DNA from: Ferruginibacter sp.
GTDB lineage: Bacteria; Bacteroidota; Bacteroidia; Chitinophagales; Chitinophagaceae
Direction: 5' to 3'
DNA: 64,000 bases
Assembly (NCBI GenBank): GCA_019638525.1
Contig: JAHBTO010000004.1
Span: 184,823 to 248,822, forward strand
In this document: positions 9,297 through 17,638 of the stretch, piece by piece
Layout of the letters: every line of letters starts with the position of its first letter
Position numbering within the stretch: the stretch's first letter is position 1
Made by a program: the position numbers and the translations under genes
Notes under the pieces: model-generated
The model's input: the letters and a program-made list of their open reading frames with translations, nothing else
The model's database searches: none
What the model was told of the DNA's origin: nothing

Positions 9297-10367
9297 ATGG
9301 TTCAAACATTTGTACATACTAAAGCAACATTTAAAAAGATAGGTGGTTTTTGTTTTTATAAAACAACAACAGCCATTTTAATATGTGTCTTATTTCCCTT
9401 ATCAATATTTGCCAGTTACCCGGCAAATCATGATTCAACATTTAAAAATAAGATTTATGCTTATCAAAATATTGTTCCTGTTTTTGAAGATACCATACCT
9501 GTAAAAACCTTAACATCAAAACAGGTAAACCGCCGTATAAAAATTATTGCAGCAACAAATATTATAGGTTATGGCGGCGCCATGGCCGGTTTATATGCTG
9601 CCTGGTACAAGAATTATCCGCAAAGCAATTTTCATGTGTTTAACGATATTAATGAATGGAAGGGAATTGACAAAATAGGGCATGCATACAGTGTATATGC
9701 CGAAAGCCTTGCCAGTACAGAGCTTTGGCGCTGGACGGGGATGAACCGCAAAAAAAGGATTTGGATTGGGGGGCTAAGTGGCCCTGTTTATCATACGGTA
9801 ATTGAAGTGCTTGATGGCTTTAGCAGCGAATGGGGCTGGAGTTGGGCAGATATTGCAGCTAACTTTTCGGGAAGCGGCTTGCTTATTGCACAGGAACTTG
9901 TATGGGATGAACAGCGTATTCAATTTAAGATGTCATTTCATCGAAAATCGTACAACGACCCCACTTTAAATACAAGAAGCAATAAAATTTTTGGCAAAAG
10001 TACTGCAGAACGTTTTTTAAAAGATTACAACGGGCAAACTTATTGGCTTAGCACAAATGTGCGTTCGTTTTTTCCGCAAAGCAAGTGGCCGGCATGGCTT
10101 AATATTGCTATTGGTACCGGTGCCGAAGGTATGTTTGGCGCTTTTGATAATATTGGCAAAGATGAATATGGAAATATAATTTTTAACCGTACCGATATTA
10201 AGCGATACCGGCAATGGTACCTGGCGCCAGATATTGACCTTACTAAAATTAAAACAAATAAAAAAGGAATTAAACTGGCTTTGCGGTTATTAAATGTTAT
10301 TAAAATTCCTGCACCTGCATTGGAGTTCTCTAATGGAAGTTTTAAGTTTAAGGCAATTGCTTTTTGA
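9297..10367 (+). CDS. DUF2279 family envelope protein
   Basis: The 356-residue product starts at ATG 9297 (MVQTFVHTK); a TTG at 9273 in frame is less plausible. After an N-terminal hydrophobic segment (TTTAILICVLFPLSIFASY) comes the DUF2279 core: NEWKGIDKIGHAYSVYAES, then WIGGLSGPVYHTVIEVLDGFSSEWGWSWADIAANFSGSG, a conserved block of this Bacteroidota-rich family. These proteins are predicted to sit at the cell envelope; no activity is established that I know of. TATTTTTG at 9283-9290 could be the -7 element, which would make the message nearly leaderless. Confidence 0.75.
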   Translation: MVQTFVHTKATFKKIGGFCFYKTTTAILICVLFPLSIFASYPANHDSTFKNKIYAYQNIVPVFEDTIPVKTLTSKQVNRRIKIIAATNIIGYGGAMAGLYAAWYKNYPQSNFHVFNDINEWKGIDKIGHAYSVYAESLASTELWRWTGMNRKKRIWIGGLSGPVYHTVIEVLDGFSSEWGWSWADIAANFSGSGLLIAQELVWDEQRIQFKMSFHRKSYNDPTLNTRSNKIFGKSTAERFLKDYNGQTYWLSTNVRSFFPQSKWPAWLNIAIGTGAEGMFGAFDNIGKDEYGNIIFNRTDIKRYRQWYLAPDIDLTKIKTNKKGIKLALRLLNVIKIPAPALEFSNGSFKFKAIAF

Positions 10368-10418
10368 TCTTTAATTTTCGAATTATTACAGGAATTACAT
10401 TTATTCAAACAAATTGTA

Positions 10419-10916
10419 TCATTCCATCCAGGCGCCGGTTACTTCTCCCCCATCTACTTCTACAAAAATATGCTCGTCTAATGTGGTGGAAACAGATACA
10501 CCCACATAATCAACTGCAATAGGAAAAGTCTTGTGTGTTCTTTCTACAAGGGCAAGCGTTTGTATTTTTTTAGGAAATTTTTCAAGTAATGGCTTTAGTG
10601 CATACAGCATGGTACGGCCGCTGTTAGCTACATCATCAATTAATAAAATAATCTTACCGGTAAAATCAATATTTTCACTTAAAGTAATTTCGGCAGGATG
10701 CTTTTTATCCATACTTAATTCAAGTACCAGTACTTCGCCATTAAAAACATCTTTTAAATGCTTTCTTATTTTTTCGGCAATTACAATGCCGTTTTGCTTA
10801 ATACCAATTAAAACTAGCTGTGTGGCATTGTAATTCTGCTCCACTACTTGCAAAGCCATGCGGCGTAGTTTTTTATTGGCCACCCGGGCATCAAGTATGT
10901 ATTTCTTATCCTGCAT
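10419..10916 (-). CDS. Phosphoribosyltransferase, PyrR-like
   Basis: The 165-residue type I phosphoribosyltransferase carries the PRPP-binding loop LLIDDVANSGRTMLYAL, a nearby VLIGIKQNGIVIAEKIRK segment, and C-terminal VDYVGVSVSTTLDEHIFVEVD. Length and order match PyrR and related small uracil or hypoxanthine phosphoribosyltransferases. In Gram-positives PyrR also binds pyr mRNA, but there is no pyr gene nearby, so here only the transferase fold is supported; the base used is undetermined. It stands divergently 16 bp or more from the Fe-S protein gene. Confidence 0.82.
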   Translation of the reverse strand: MQDKKYILDARVANKKLRRMALQVVEQNYNATQLVLIGIKQNGIVIAEKIRKHLKDVFNGEVLVLELSMDKKHPAEITLSENIDFTGKIILLIDDVANSGRTMLYALKPLLEKFPKKIQTLALVERTHKTFPIAVDYVGVSVSTTLDEHIFVEVDGGEVTGAWME

Positions 10917-11025
10917 AATTGCACGAATTTAATTGAAAATAATACATAAACGAAAAGCTTTGCTGCAAAACAACCATGATGCTTTATCAACGGTTATTTT
11001 TTATCTTAGCAGTACAAACCTGCTT

Positions 11026-12336
11026 ATGCAAATTGTACAACAAATCATTTTTATAGCTGTATCGGCTTTCGCAATTTGGTTATTTGCCAAAAATATTTCC
11101 AACATACGCCGAAATATTTTGTTGGGCAAAGATGAAGACCTAAACGATAACAAACAGCTTCGCTGGAGGAACCTGCTATTACTTGCCTTTGGGCAAAAAA
11201 AGATGTTTCGCAACCCATTGGTGGCAGTGATGCATTTCATTGTATATGCAGGCTTCATCATCATTAATATTGAAGTACTTGAAATTGTGCTGGACGGTAT
11301 GATTGGCACCCATCGCCTTTTTCTTCCTTACATTGGTGGTTTATATACTTTCCTTATCAATGCATTTGAAATTTTGGCATTGGGTGTATTAATTGCCTGC
11401 AGTATTTTTTTAGTAAGAAGAAATATCATTAAGCTAAAACGGTTTATCAGCAAAGACCTTGATGGATGGCCACGCAGCGATGCCAATTACATTTTAATTA
11501 CCGAAATTATTTTGATGACGCTTTTCCTTACCATGAATAGCGCCGACCGTGCCTTACAATTTAAAGGCGCTGCACATTATCATGAAACCGGAAATTTTTT
11601 AATCTCGGGCATCATTGCCCCGATGATGAATAAACTTTCGGTAACCGCTTTAATTATTATTGAAAGAAGTTGCTGGTGGCTGCATATACTGGGCATATTT
11701 GCATTTTTAAATTACCTGCCTTACAGTAAACACTTGCACATACTTCTTGCTTTTCCCAATGCCTATTACGCAAGGCTTGAGCCCATGGGCAAAATGAACA
11801 ATATGGAAAATGTACAGAACGAAGTAAAGTACATGATGCAGCCCGAACTTGCACCCACCGGCGAAACTGCATCCATGAAATTTGGGGCTAAAGATGTTTT
11901 TGACCTAAGCTGGAAAAGTTTATTAGACAGTTATAGTTGCACCGAATGTGGTAGGTGCTCTGCAGCCTGCCCTGCCAACCAAACAGGTAAATTATTAAGT
12001 CCACGTAAAATAATGATGGATACCCGTGACCGGCTTGAAACTGTAGGGAGAAATATTAGGGCCAATGGCGAATTTAAGGATGACGGAAAAAATCTTTTCT
12101 CTCTTATAACTGTTGAAGAACTTAGGGCCTGCACCACCTGTAATGCCTGTGTGCAGGAATGCCCTGTATCTATATCGCCATTGCAAATAATTTTAGAACT
12201 ACGCCGTTCGCTTATTATGGAAGACAGCAATGCACCACAGGAATGGAATGTGATGTTTGGCAATATCGAAAATAATTTTGCACCCTGGAAATTTAGACCC
12301 AACGACAGGGATAAATGGGCAGATGAATTAAATTAA
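11026..12336 (+). CDS. Membrane-anchored 4Fe-4S dicluster protein (HdrC/NarI-like)
   Basis: The 436-residue product starts at ATG 11026 (MQIVQQIIF); the open frame begins at 10933 but the extra 31 residues are not family-like. Several membrane spans (FIAVSAFAIWLFA, VAVMHFIVYAGFIIINIEVLEIVL, TFLINAFEILALGVLIACSIFLV and others) precede a cytoplasmic ferredoxin-like domain with two clusters: CTECGRCSAACP near residue 305 and CTTCNACVQECPV near 369. It probably passes electrons between a quinone-interacting membrane part and a soluble CCG-domain partner. That partner (HdrB-like) is often the next gene in related genomes but here lpxB follows directly. Confidence 0.85.
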   Translation: MQIVQQIIFIAVSAFAIWLFAKNISNIRRNILLGKDEDLNDNKQLRWRNLLLLAFGQKKMFRNPLVAVMHFIVYAGFIIINIEVLEIVLDGMIGTHRLFLPYIGGLYTFLINAFEILALGVLIACSIFLVRRNIIKLKRFISKDLDGWPRSDANYILITEIILMTLFLTMNSADRALQFKGAAHYHETGNFLISGIIAPMMNKLSVTALIIIERSCWWLHILGIFAFLNYLPYSKHLHILLAFPNAYYARLEPMGKMNNMENVQNEVKYMMQPELAPTGETASMKFGAKDVFDLSWKSLLDSYSCTECGRCSAACPANQTGKLLSPRKIMMDTRDRLETVGRNIRANGEFKDDGKNLFSLITVEELRACTTCNACVQECPVSISPLQIILELRRSLIMEDSNAPQEWNVMFGNIENNFAPWKFRPNDRDKWADELN

Positions 12337-12386
12337 TCATACAAAATACAGTTAGCCCATCTTCAACTTTAAATTTAACTTGCAGC

Positions 12387-13508
12387 ATGCGTTATTACAT
12401 AATAGCAGGCGAAGCCAGCGGAGACCTGCATGGCAGCAACCTGATTAAAGAGTTAAAAAAAAGAGATGTCACAGCCGAAATACGCTGCTGGGGCGGCGAT
12501 AAGATGGAAGCCGCCGGAGCAACGCTGGTAAAGCATTACAAAGATCTTGCCTTTATGGGTTTTTTAGAAGTGATAAAAAACCTTAGAACCATTTTGAAGA
12601 ATATTAAAATATGCAAAGAAGATATTTTACAGTATCAACCCACTGCACTAATACTTATTGATTACCCCGGTTTTAATTTACGCATTGCTAAATGGGCAAA
12701 GGAAAACAATTTTAAAGTAATCTATTATATTTCGCCACAGGTATGGGCATGGAAGGAAAACAGGGTAAAACTGATAAAAGAATGTGTAGATAAAATGCTG
12801 GTGATACTTCCTTTTGAAAAAGATTTTTACAAAAAATGGAACTACGAAGTGGAGTATGTGGGCCATCCATTGGTAGAAGTGGTGGAAGAGTTTGAAAAAG
12901 AAAATGAAAACAGTTCAACAGGCAATACACAACAAAATATTATTGCATTGTTGCCGGGCAGCAGGCAACAGGAGATATTAAAAAAACTGCCCATCATGTT
13001 GCAAGTGGCCCAGCATTTTCCGGCATACCAATTTGTAGTGGCCAAAGCGCCGGGGTTGCACGAAAGTTTTTATGCCGGCTTGCTGGCACCATATAAAAAT
13101 GTTTCTTCTGTTGTAAATAAAACCTACCAACTTTTAGTACAATCGAAAGCGGCATTGGTAACAAGCGGCACCGCCACTTTAGAAACGGCATTGTTTGCAG
13201 TGCCCGAAGTAATCTGTTATAAGGGCAGCGCCTTTTCGTATCAAATAGCAAAAAGACTAATTAAAATAAAATTCATAGGCCTTGTAAACCTAATTATGAA
13301 TAGAGAAGTAGTAAAAGAATTGATACAGGATGATTTAACTGTTGAAAATCTTAAATACGAATTAAACCTGTTGTTTACCAACGAAAAAAAACAAAAACAA
13401 TTAAAGGATGATTATGCCCAACTTAAAAACCTGTTAAGCCAGGGGGGCCATGCATCGGCCAATGCGGCTGAAAGCATTTATACATTTCTTACAAGGTTAC
13501 CTCAATAA
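12387..13508 (+). CDS. lpxB: Lipid-A-disaccharide synthase
   Basis: The 373-residue GT-B glycosyltransferase condenses UDP-2,3-diacylglucosamine with lipid X, making the beta-1,6 disaccharide of lipid A at the inner membrane. Signatures are N-terminal GEASGDLHGSNL, WGGDKMEAAGA, DYPGFNLRIAKWAK, YYISPQVWAWKENR, GHPLVE, LLPGSRQQEI and LVTSGTATLETALF. Length is normal. It starts 50 bp after the Fe-S protein gene and its 3' end overlaps, tail to tail by 12 bp, a small gene on the other strand. Confidence 0.96.
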   Translation: MRYYIIAGEASGDLHGSNLIKELKKRDVTAEIRCWGGDKMEAAGATLVKHYKDLAFMGFLEVIKNLRTILKNIKICKEDILQYQPTALILIDYPGFNLRIAKWAKENNFKVIYYISPQVWAWKENRVKLIKECVDKMLVILPFEKDFYKKWNYEVEYVGHPLVEVVEEFEKENENSSTGNTQQNIIALLPGSRQQEILKKLPIMLQVAQHFPAYQFVVAKAPGLHESFYAGLLAPYKNVSSVVNKTYQLLVQSKAALVTSGTATLETALFAVPEVICYKGSAFSYQIAKRLIKIKFIGLVNLIMNREVVKELIQDDLTVENLKYELNLLFTNEKKQKQLKDDYAQLKNLLSQGGHASANAAESIYTFLTRLPQ

Positions 13509-13658
13509 CTTTATAACAAGGATAATCATCGCTAACAGGAATAATAAAATTGATATCCTGTTAATGCCATGCATATACTTTACAAACTTTGAATGTGGCC
13601 TGTTGGGGTCTTTCTTCTTTAAAAAAAGATATTCGGCTATTTGATTCAGTATGCCCAT
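13497..13658 (-). CDS. 53-residue membrane protein, DUF6728-like
   Basis: A complete ATG-to-TAA frame encodes MGILNQIAEYLFLKKK, then DPNRPHSKFVKYMHGINRIS and a C-terminal hydrophobic segment ILLFLLAMIILVIKLL. The pattern of an N-terminal amphipathic segment, a K-K-D-P-N motif, a YMHGINRIS block and one membrane span matches the tiny DUF6728 proteins I recall from Bacteroidota. The family name is from memory; the reading frame is certain. It overlaps lpxB by 12 bp at the stop codons. Function unknown. Confidence 0.75.
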   Translation of the reverse strand: MGILNQIAEYLFLKKKDPNRPHSKFVKYMHGINRISILLFLLAMIILVIKLLR

Positions 13659-13993
13659 CGGTTAATTTTATTATGTAAAAGTAGCGCTTAAATGCATATA
13701 TAAATTTTGCACAGTAAATTTTCAGTCAAACATTTTTATGCAGTTTTAAAAAATGAATATGTTGCTTTTAATGATACGTTCTTTTTATTGTTGCTGTAAT
13801 AAAACAAAAAGATATTTTCAATTTAATTAACACCTGTTGATAAGTAAATGCTTCATCAATTAAAATCAATTCGTTAAATTTGGTTATAGAGATAAGTTAG
13901 TAGTATAAACTGAATTTTAATTGTTAACTAACCGCTGCAATGCTTACCCATTATTTGGATGTATGACAAAAACAGCGGCAAAACTAAAATCCA
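13659..13993. other. 335-bp intergenic region upstream of phoH-type gene
   Basis: This AT-rich stretch has no convincing gene. TAAATTTG at 13875-13882 fits a -7 promoter element and would give a leader of about 105 nt for the PhoH gene. A 16-codon frame starting at ATG 13963 or nearby (M-T-K-T-A-A-K) ends just past the PhoH TTG start and could couple translation, but it has no other support. Confidence 0.4.
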
Positions 13994-14983
13994 TTGACAG
14001 AAACGATCATTAATCTCGAGACCGTAAACCCTATCGAATTTTTTGGCGTCAACAACGGTAAATTAGACATCCTCAAAAAGAAATTTCCTTTATTAAAAAT
14101 CCTCAGCAGGGGCACACAAATAAAATTGAGTGGTTCGCCCGAACAAATTGAAGGCGCCCGGGAAAAAATTGAACTCATACTTCAGTACCTAGAACGAAAC
14201 GGCCACATGAGTGCCAATTATTTTGAACAGATATTGGGCGGCGATGATGAACGGGTTATTGATAATTTTATGGACCGCAACCCCAATGATGTGCTTGTGT
14301 TTGGCCCCAATGGAAAAACAGTAAGGGCCCGTACATCCAACCAGAAAAAAATGGTGGATGCATGCGATAAAAACGATATACTGTTTGCAATTGGCCCTGC
14401 CGGTACTGGTAAAACCTATACGGCTGTAGCGCTTGCAGTAAGGGCTTTAAAAAACAAAACCGTTAAAAAAATAATTTTAACAAGGCCTGCTGTAGAAGCC
14501 GGAGAAAGCCTGGGATTTTTACCGGGCGATTTGAAAGAAAAAATTGACCCATATTTAAGGCCTTTGTACGATGCATTAGATGACATGATACCTGCCGATA
14601 AACTTGGTTATTACATGAGCACACGCACTATTGAAATAGCGCCGCTTGCTTACATGCGTGGCCGTACTTTGGATAATGCATTTATCATATTAGATGAAGC
14701 ACAAAACACAAACGACCTGCAGATAAAAATGTTTCTCACCCGTATTGGCCCAAATGCAAAAGCCATCATTACCGGCGATCCTACTCAGATTGACCTGCCT
14801 AAAAACCAGTCAAGTGGTTTATTTAAAGCAACTAAAATTCTTAAGAATATTGAAGGTATTGCACATATAGAGCTTGATGAAGAGGATGTGGTAAGGCACA
14901 GGCTTGTAAAGCAAATTATAAAAGCCTATAACAAGGAAGATGTACGTAATGCCGAAGCCAAAGAAAACAATGCAAAAAAATAA
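13994..14983 (+). CDS. PhoH family ATPase, TTG start
   Basis: The 329-residue protein has an N-terminal KH-like part (LKILSRGTQIKLSGSPEQIEGAREKIELI) and a PhoH ATPase core with Walker A GPAGTGKTYTAVA (about 134-146), RPAVEAGESLGFLPGDLKEKIDPYLRPL, Walker B FIILDEAQN near 231 and ITGDPTQIDLP. An in-frame TAA at 13985-13987 forbids an upstream start, and MTETIINLETVNPIEFFGVNNG matches the usual N-terminus of Bacteroidota homologues, so the TTG at 13994 is the start. PhoH/YbeZ proteins are RNA-linked ATPases, often paired with the YbeY endoribonuclease. No ybeY is adjacent here. Confidence 0.93.
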   Translation: MTETIINLETVNPIEFFGVNNGKLDILKKKFPLLKILSRGTQIKLSGSPEQIEGAREKIELILQYLERNGHMSANYFEQILGGDDERVIDNFMDRNPNDVLVFGPNGKTVRARTSNQKKMVDACDKNDILFAIGPAGTGKTYTAVALAVRALKNKTVKKIILTRPAVEAGESLGFLPGDLKEKIDPYLRPLYDALDDMIPADKLGYYMSTRTIEIAPLAYMRGRTLDNAFIILDEAQNTNDLQIKMFLTRIGPNAKAIITGDPTQIDLPKNQSSGLFKATKILKNIEGIAHIELDEEDVVRHRLVKQIIKAYNKEDVRNAEAKENNAKK

Positions 14984-15006
14984 CGCTTACTAACCTTTCA
15001 GATACA

Positions 15007-15034
15007 GGGGCGCCTATGAGCGCCTCATTTTTTT
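15007..15034 (+). terminator. Intrinsic terminator after the PhoH gene
   Basis: GGGGCGC and GCGCCTC arms (one G-U pair) around a CTATGA loop are followed by T7 at 15028-15034. Confidence 0.75.
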
Positions 15035-15131
15035 ACTTATAAAACAGTACATAGTTTTGCCTCATAAATAAAAAATAATGCCGGAGAAGAAAAATAAAAT
15101 TATTTTTGATGCTTAAATAAAAAAGTAAGAT

Positions 15132-15710
15132 ATGAAAAAATTAATCCTGGGCTTTTGTTTGCTTGCCGGTATAGCCGCCTGCAATACACACTCTGACATG
15201 ACATCGCCAAGCGGCACTATTGATGCCATGTTTACCGCCATGAAAAACGGCAACATGGACGATATTAAAAAGTTCATCACAAAAAAAGATATTCAGTTTT
15301 TAGAATCGGCCGAAAAACTGGTAACAAGTGTTGACCCCGATGCTATTGCCAAAATGAAATCGAAAATGGGCGATGAATTTAAAAACAAAGTGAAAGATGT
15401 AAAATATACTTTAAAGAATGAAAAGGTAGATGGCGATAAGGCTACCGTAGATGCAGAAGTAACAGAAAATGGAAAAACAGAATCGCATACGTTTAACCTG
15501 GTAAAGGAAGATGGAGCCTGGAAAATATCATTACTTAATTCGGGTGATGGCATGTTTAACAGCATGAAAGGTGATATGGGCCCCGGTACACAGGATCTTG
15601 AAAAAGGCCTGGAAAGGCTAAAGAATATGAACCCCGATTCTCTTAAAATGCTGATGCAAAAAGGGATGGACGCATTGGATTCGATGAAGAAAGAAATGGA
15701 AAAACAATAA
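15132..15710 (+). CDS. Lipoprotein with DUF4878-like domain
   Basis: A lipoprotein signal peptide of 20 residues ends in the lipobox IAAC, so Cys20 is likely acylated. The mature 170 residues contain SPSGTIDAMFTAMKNGNMDDIKKFI and an A/V-rich beta pattern (KVDGDKATVDAEVTENGKTESHTFNLVKEDGAWKISL), the shape of the DUF4878/SnoaL-like NTF2 fold. A Met- and Lys-rich tail (LKRLKNMNPDSLKMLMQKGMD) follows. The function of such domains is unknown. It is followed by a strong terminator and then by a smaller paralogue-like lipoprotein gene. Confidence 0.75.
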   Translation: MKKLILGFCLLAGIAACNTHSDMTSPSGTIDAMFTAMKNGNMDDIKKFITKKDIQFLESAEKLVTSVDPDAIAKMKSKMGDEFKNKVKDVKYTLKNEKVDGDKATVDAEVTENGKTESHTFNLVKEDGAWKISLLNSGDGMFNSMKGDMGPGTQDLEKGLERLKNMNPDSLKMLMQKGMDALDSMKKEMEKQ

Positions 15711-15729
15711 ATATTTGCACAAATTAATG

Positions 15730-15763
15730 AGCATCCCGGCAATTAAACGGGATGCTTTTTTTT
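15730..15763 (+). terminator. Strong intrinsic terminator
   Basis: AGCATCCCG (15730-15738) and CGGGATGCT (15748-15756) form a perfect 9-bp stem around a GCAATTAAA loop; T8 follows. Confidence 0.85.
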
Positions 15764-15771
15764 ACCTTTAT

Positions 15772-15791
15772 TTAAAGTTGATTAACTTTAA
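15772..15791. promoter_or_regulatory. 8-4-8 palindrome two bases before a start codon
   Basis: TTAAAGTT and AACTTTAA are separated by GATT and end 2 bp before the ATG at 15794. It could be an operator or a hairpin occluding translation initiation; no regulator is indicated. Confidence 0.4.
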
Positions 15792-15793
15792 CC

Positions 15794-16201
15794 ATGCTAA
15801 AAAAATACTTTTTCCTTCTTTTACTTTTTACAACTGTCATCTCCTGTAATAACGAATCGGCTAAAACACCAAAAACAGATGTTGATGTAGCCCGTGCTTT
15901 TGTAAGAAATATATTGGATGATAATTTTAAAGAAGCCGAACAATACCTGCTTAAAGATGACACTAATATGCAGATTTTTGAAAGGTTTAAAAAACAATAC
16001 AACCAAAAAGGTAAAGAAGTGCTTGAAAAATATAAAAATGCCGATATAATAGTTAACGAAATAAGTTATATAACCGATACGGTATGTATTTTTAATTACA
16101 GCAACAGTTATAACATTACCGATAAAACTCCATTAAAAGTAGTGCGTATTGATGGTAAATGGCTTATTGATCTTAAATATACATTTTCTGGAAATTTATA
16201 A
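15794..16201 (+). CDS. Small lipoprotein, DUF4878-like
   Basis: The 135-residue protein has a lipoprotein signal with lipobox near TVISC (Cys18). The mature part, ARAFVRNILDDNFKEAEQYLLKDD followed by a Tyr/Lys-rich region and VVRIDGKWLIDLKYTF, resembles the same NTF2-like fold as the lipoprotein just upstream, suggesting a shared family or old duplication. The stop is 3 bp before the crcB start, so the two genes are most likely cotranscribed. A link to fluoride is only positional. Confidence 0.65.
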   Translation: MLKKYFFLLLLFTTVISCNNESAKTPKTDVDVARAFVRNILDDNFKEAEQYLLKDDTNMQIFERFKKQYNQKGKEVLEKYKNADIIVNEISYITDTVCIFNYSNSYNITDKTPLKVVRIDGKWLIDLKYTFSGNL

Positions 16202-16204
16202 AAG

Positions 16205-16573
16205 ATGGTCAAGGATTTTTTACTTATTGGATTAGGTGGTGCTGCTGGTTCGGTGTTAAGATATGCAACCGGCTTATTATTGAGCAATAAACATTTTCCA
16301 ATAGCTACTTTTAGTGTAAACATTATCGGTAGTTTCATCATTGGGGTTGTATTTGCTCTTAGTATAAGAGATGAAAGTTTTTCAAATAACTGGAAACTGT
16401 TCCTGGCAACCGGCCTTTGTGGCGGATTTACCACTTTCTCGGCTTTTTCGTTTGAAAACATGGGGCTGCTGCAAAGCGGCAAATACAGCATAGCATTATT
16501 ATATATTGGGTTAAGCATTGTATTGGGCATTGCAGCCACATTTTTAGGGTATTCTTTATTTATTAAAAATTAA
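16205..16573 (+). CDS. crcB: Fluoride efflux channel CrcB (Fluc)
   Basis: The 122-residue membrane protein has the four-span Fluc architecture. It contains GGAAGSVLRYATG near the N-terminus, NIIGSFIIGV in span 2, and GLCGGFTTFSAFSFE in span 3 with the conserved Gly, Thr, Phe and Ser residues lining the ion path. Fluc dimers export fluoride and protect enzymes such as pyrophosphatase; the neighbour 8 bp downstream is exactly an inorganic pyrophosphatase (ppa), a classic fluoride-sensitive enzyme. No fluoride riboswitch motif was recognised upstream. Confidence 0.95.
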   Translation: MVKDFLLIGLGGAAGSVLRYATGLLLSNKHFPIATFSVNIIGSFIIGVVFALSIRDESFSNNWKLFLATGLCGGFTTFSAFSFENMGLLQSGKYSIALLYIGLSIVLGIAATFLGYSLFIKN

Positions 16574-16581
16574 AACTTATT

Positions 16582-17121
16582 ATGTACACATTGCATCCCT
16601 GGCACGGCGCCGATTATGGAGACAAAGTACCTCAAACCGTAAAAGGGCTAATCGAAATTCCCAAAGGCTCTCATGCAAAATATGAAGTGGACAAAAAAAC
16701 AGGTTTATTAAAATTAGATCGTGTAATTTATTCTTCTTTTCATTACCCTGTTAATTATGGTTTTATACCACAAACCCTTGGGCAGGATGGTGACCCACTT
16801 GATATTTTGGTTATTTGTAGCGAAAGCATCACACCGCTTTGCCTGGTAGAAGCTACCGTTATTGGCAACATGCAGATGATTGATAATGGAGAAAGAGATG
16901 ATAAAATAATTGCAGTAGCCAGTAAAGACCCTGCTGTAAATTTTTATACAGATGTTGCATCTTTGCCTAAACATTTCATTGCAGTTTTACGCAATTATTT
17001 TGAACAATACAAAGTGCTTGAAAATAAAAAAGTAGAGATAGATGAATTCCAGGACAAAGAAGCAGCCTATAAAGTTATTGAGGAAGCCATTTCCTATTAC
17101 AAAATGAAGTTTCCTAAATAA
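16582..17121 (+). CDS. ppa: Inorganic pyrophosphatase
   Basis: The 179-residue type I enzyme hydrolyses pyrophosphate to drive biosynthesis. It has MYTLHPWHG, EIPKGSHAKYEVDKKTG, YPVNYGFIPQTL, and the metal-site motif DGDPLDILV with Asp69, Asp71 and Asp74, followed by AVASKDP and LPKHFIAVLRNYFEQYK. The length matches the bacterial hexameric form. It follows crcB by 8 bp in the same direction. Confidence 0.95.
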   Translation: MYTLHPWHGADYGDKVPQTVKGLIEIPKGSHAKYEVDKKTGLLKLDRVIYSSFHYPVNYGFIPQTLGQDGDPLDILVICSESITPLCLVEATVIGNMQMIDNGERDDKIIAVASKDPAVNFYTDVASLPKHFIAVLRNYFEQYKVLENKKVEIDEFQDKEAAYKVIEEAISYYKMKFPK

Positions 17122-17173
17122 ATTTTACTGCATTTATAAATGTAAAGCAGCACTACCAAATAAGCATATTAAT

Positions 17174-17638
17174 ATGAACCAAAAAAAAACTGTTATGAGC
17201 ACACAAATGATTATTATACTGATAATGGTAGGCATTGCCGCCGGTGTATTAAGTGGCCTGGTTGGCATTGGCGGAGGTATCATTATTGTACCTGCTCTTG
17301 TATATTTTCTTGCATTTTCACAAAAGATGGCGCAAGGCACATCGTTGGGTATATTATTATTACCCATTGGGTTGTTAGGAGTGATACAATATTACAAACA
17401 GGGTTATATTGATATAAGGGTGGTGGTCATTATATCGCTTGCGTTTTTTGCGGGTAGTTATTTTGGAAGCAAGATAGCGCTTAGCCTGCCACAGGAATCA
17501 TTAAAAAAAGTTTTTGCTGTTCTTATGATTTTAATAAGCATAAAAATGTTATTTTTTGATAGCCCTAAAAAAACGGCATCAACACCTTCATCAGAAAAAA
17601 CCACAATTACAAATCAACCCAATAACGGTCATACATAA
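17174..17638 (+). CDS. Half-length TauE/SafE membrane protein
   Basis: The 154-residue protein holds one TauE/SafE half: GIAAGVLSGLVGIGGGIIIVPALVYF, then MAQGTSLGILLLPIGLLGVIQYYKQGYIDIRVVVIISLAFFAGSYFGSKIAL and VLMILISIKMLFF. About four spans and a polar tail follow. Full-length anion exporters of this family carry two such halves; a single half would need to dimerise. The substrate is unknown (family members transport sulfite or other organosulfur anions). Its last 10 bp overlap the opposite-strand peptidase gene. Confidence 0.8.
   Translation: MNQKKTVMSTQMIIILIMVGIAAGVLSGLVGIGGGIIIVPALVYFLAFSQKMAQGTSLGILLLPIGLLGVIQYYKQGYIDIRVVVIISLAFFAGSYFGSKIALSLPQESLKKVFAVLMILISIKMLFFDSPKKTASTPSSEKTTITNQPNNGHT

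Noticed and set aside
15293..15742. 149-residue ORF antisense to the lipoprotein gene
   Set aside because: Covers a well-supported lipoprotein frame and its terminator; no supporting signal.
16202..16204. Fluoride riboswitch upstream of crcB
   Set aside because: crcB starts 3 bp after the preceding stop, and the upstream intergenic region shows no matching structure.
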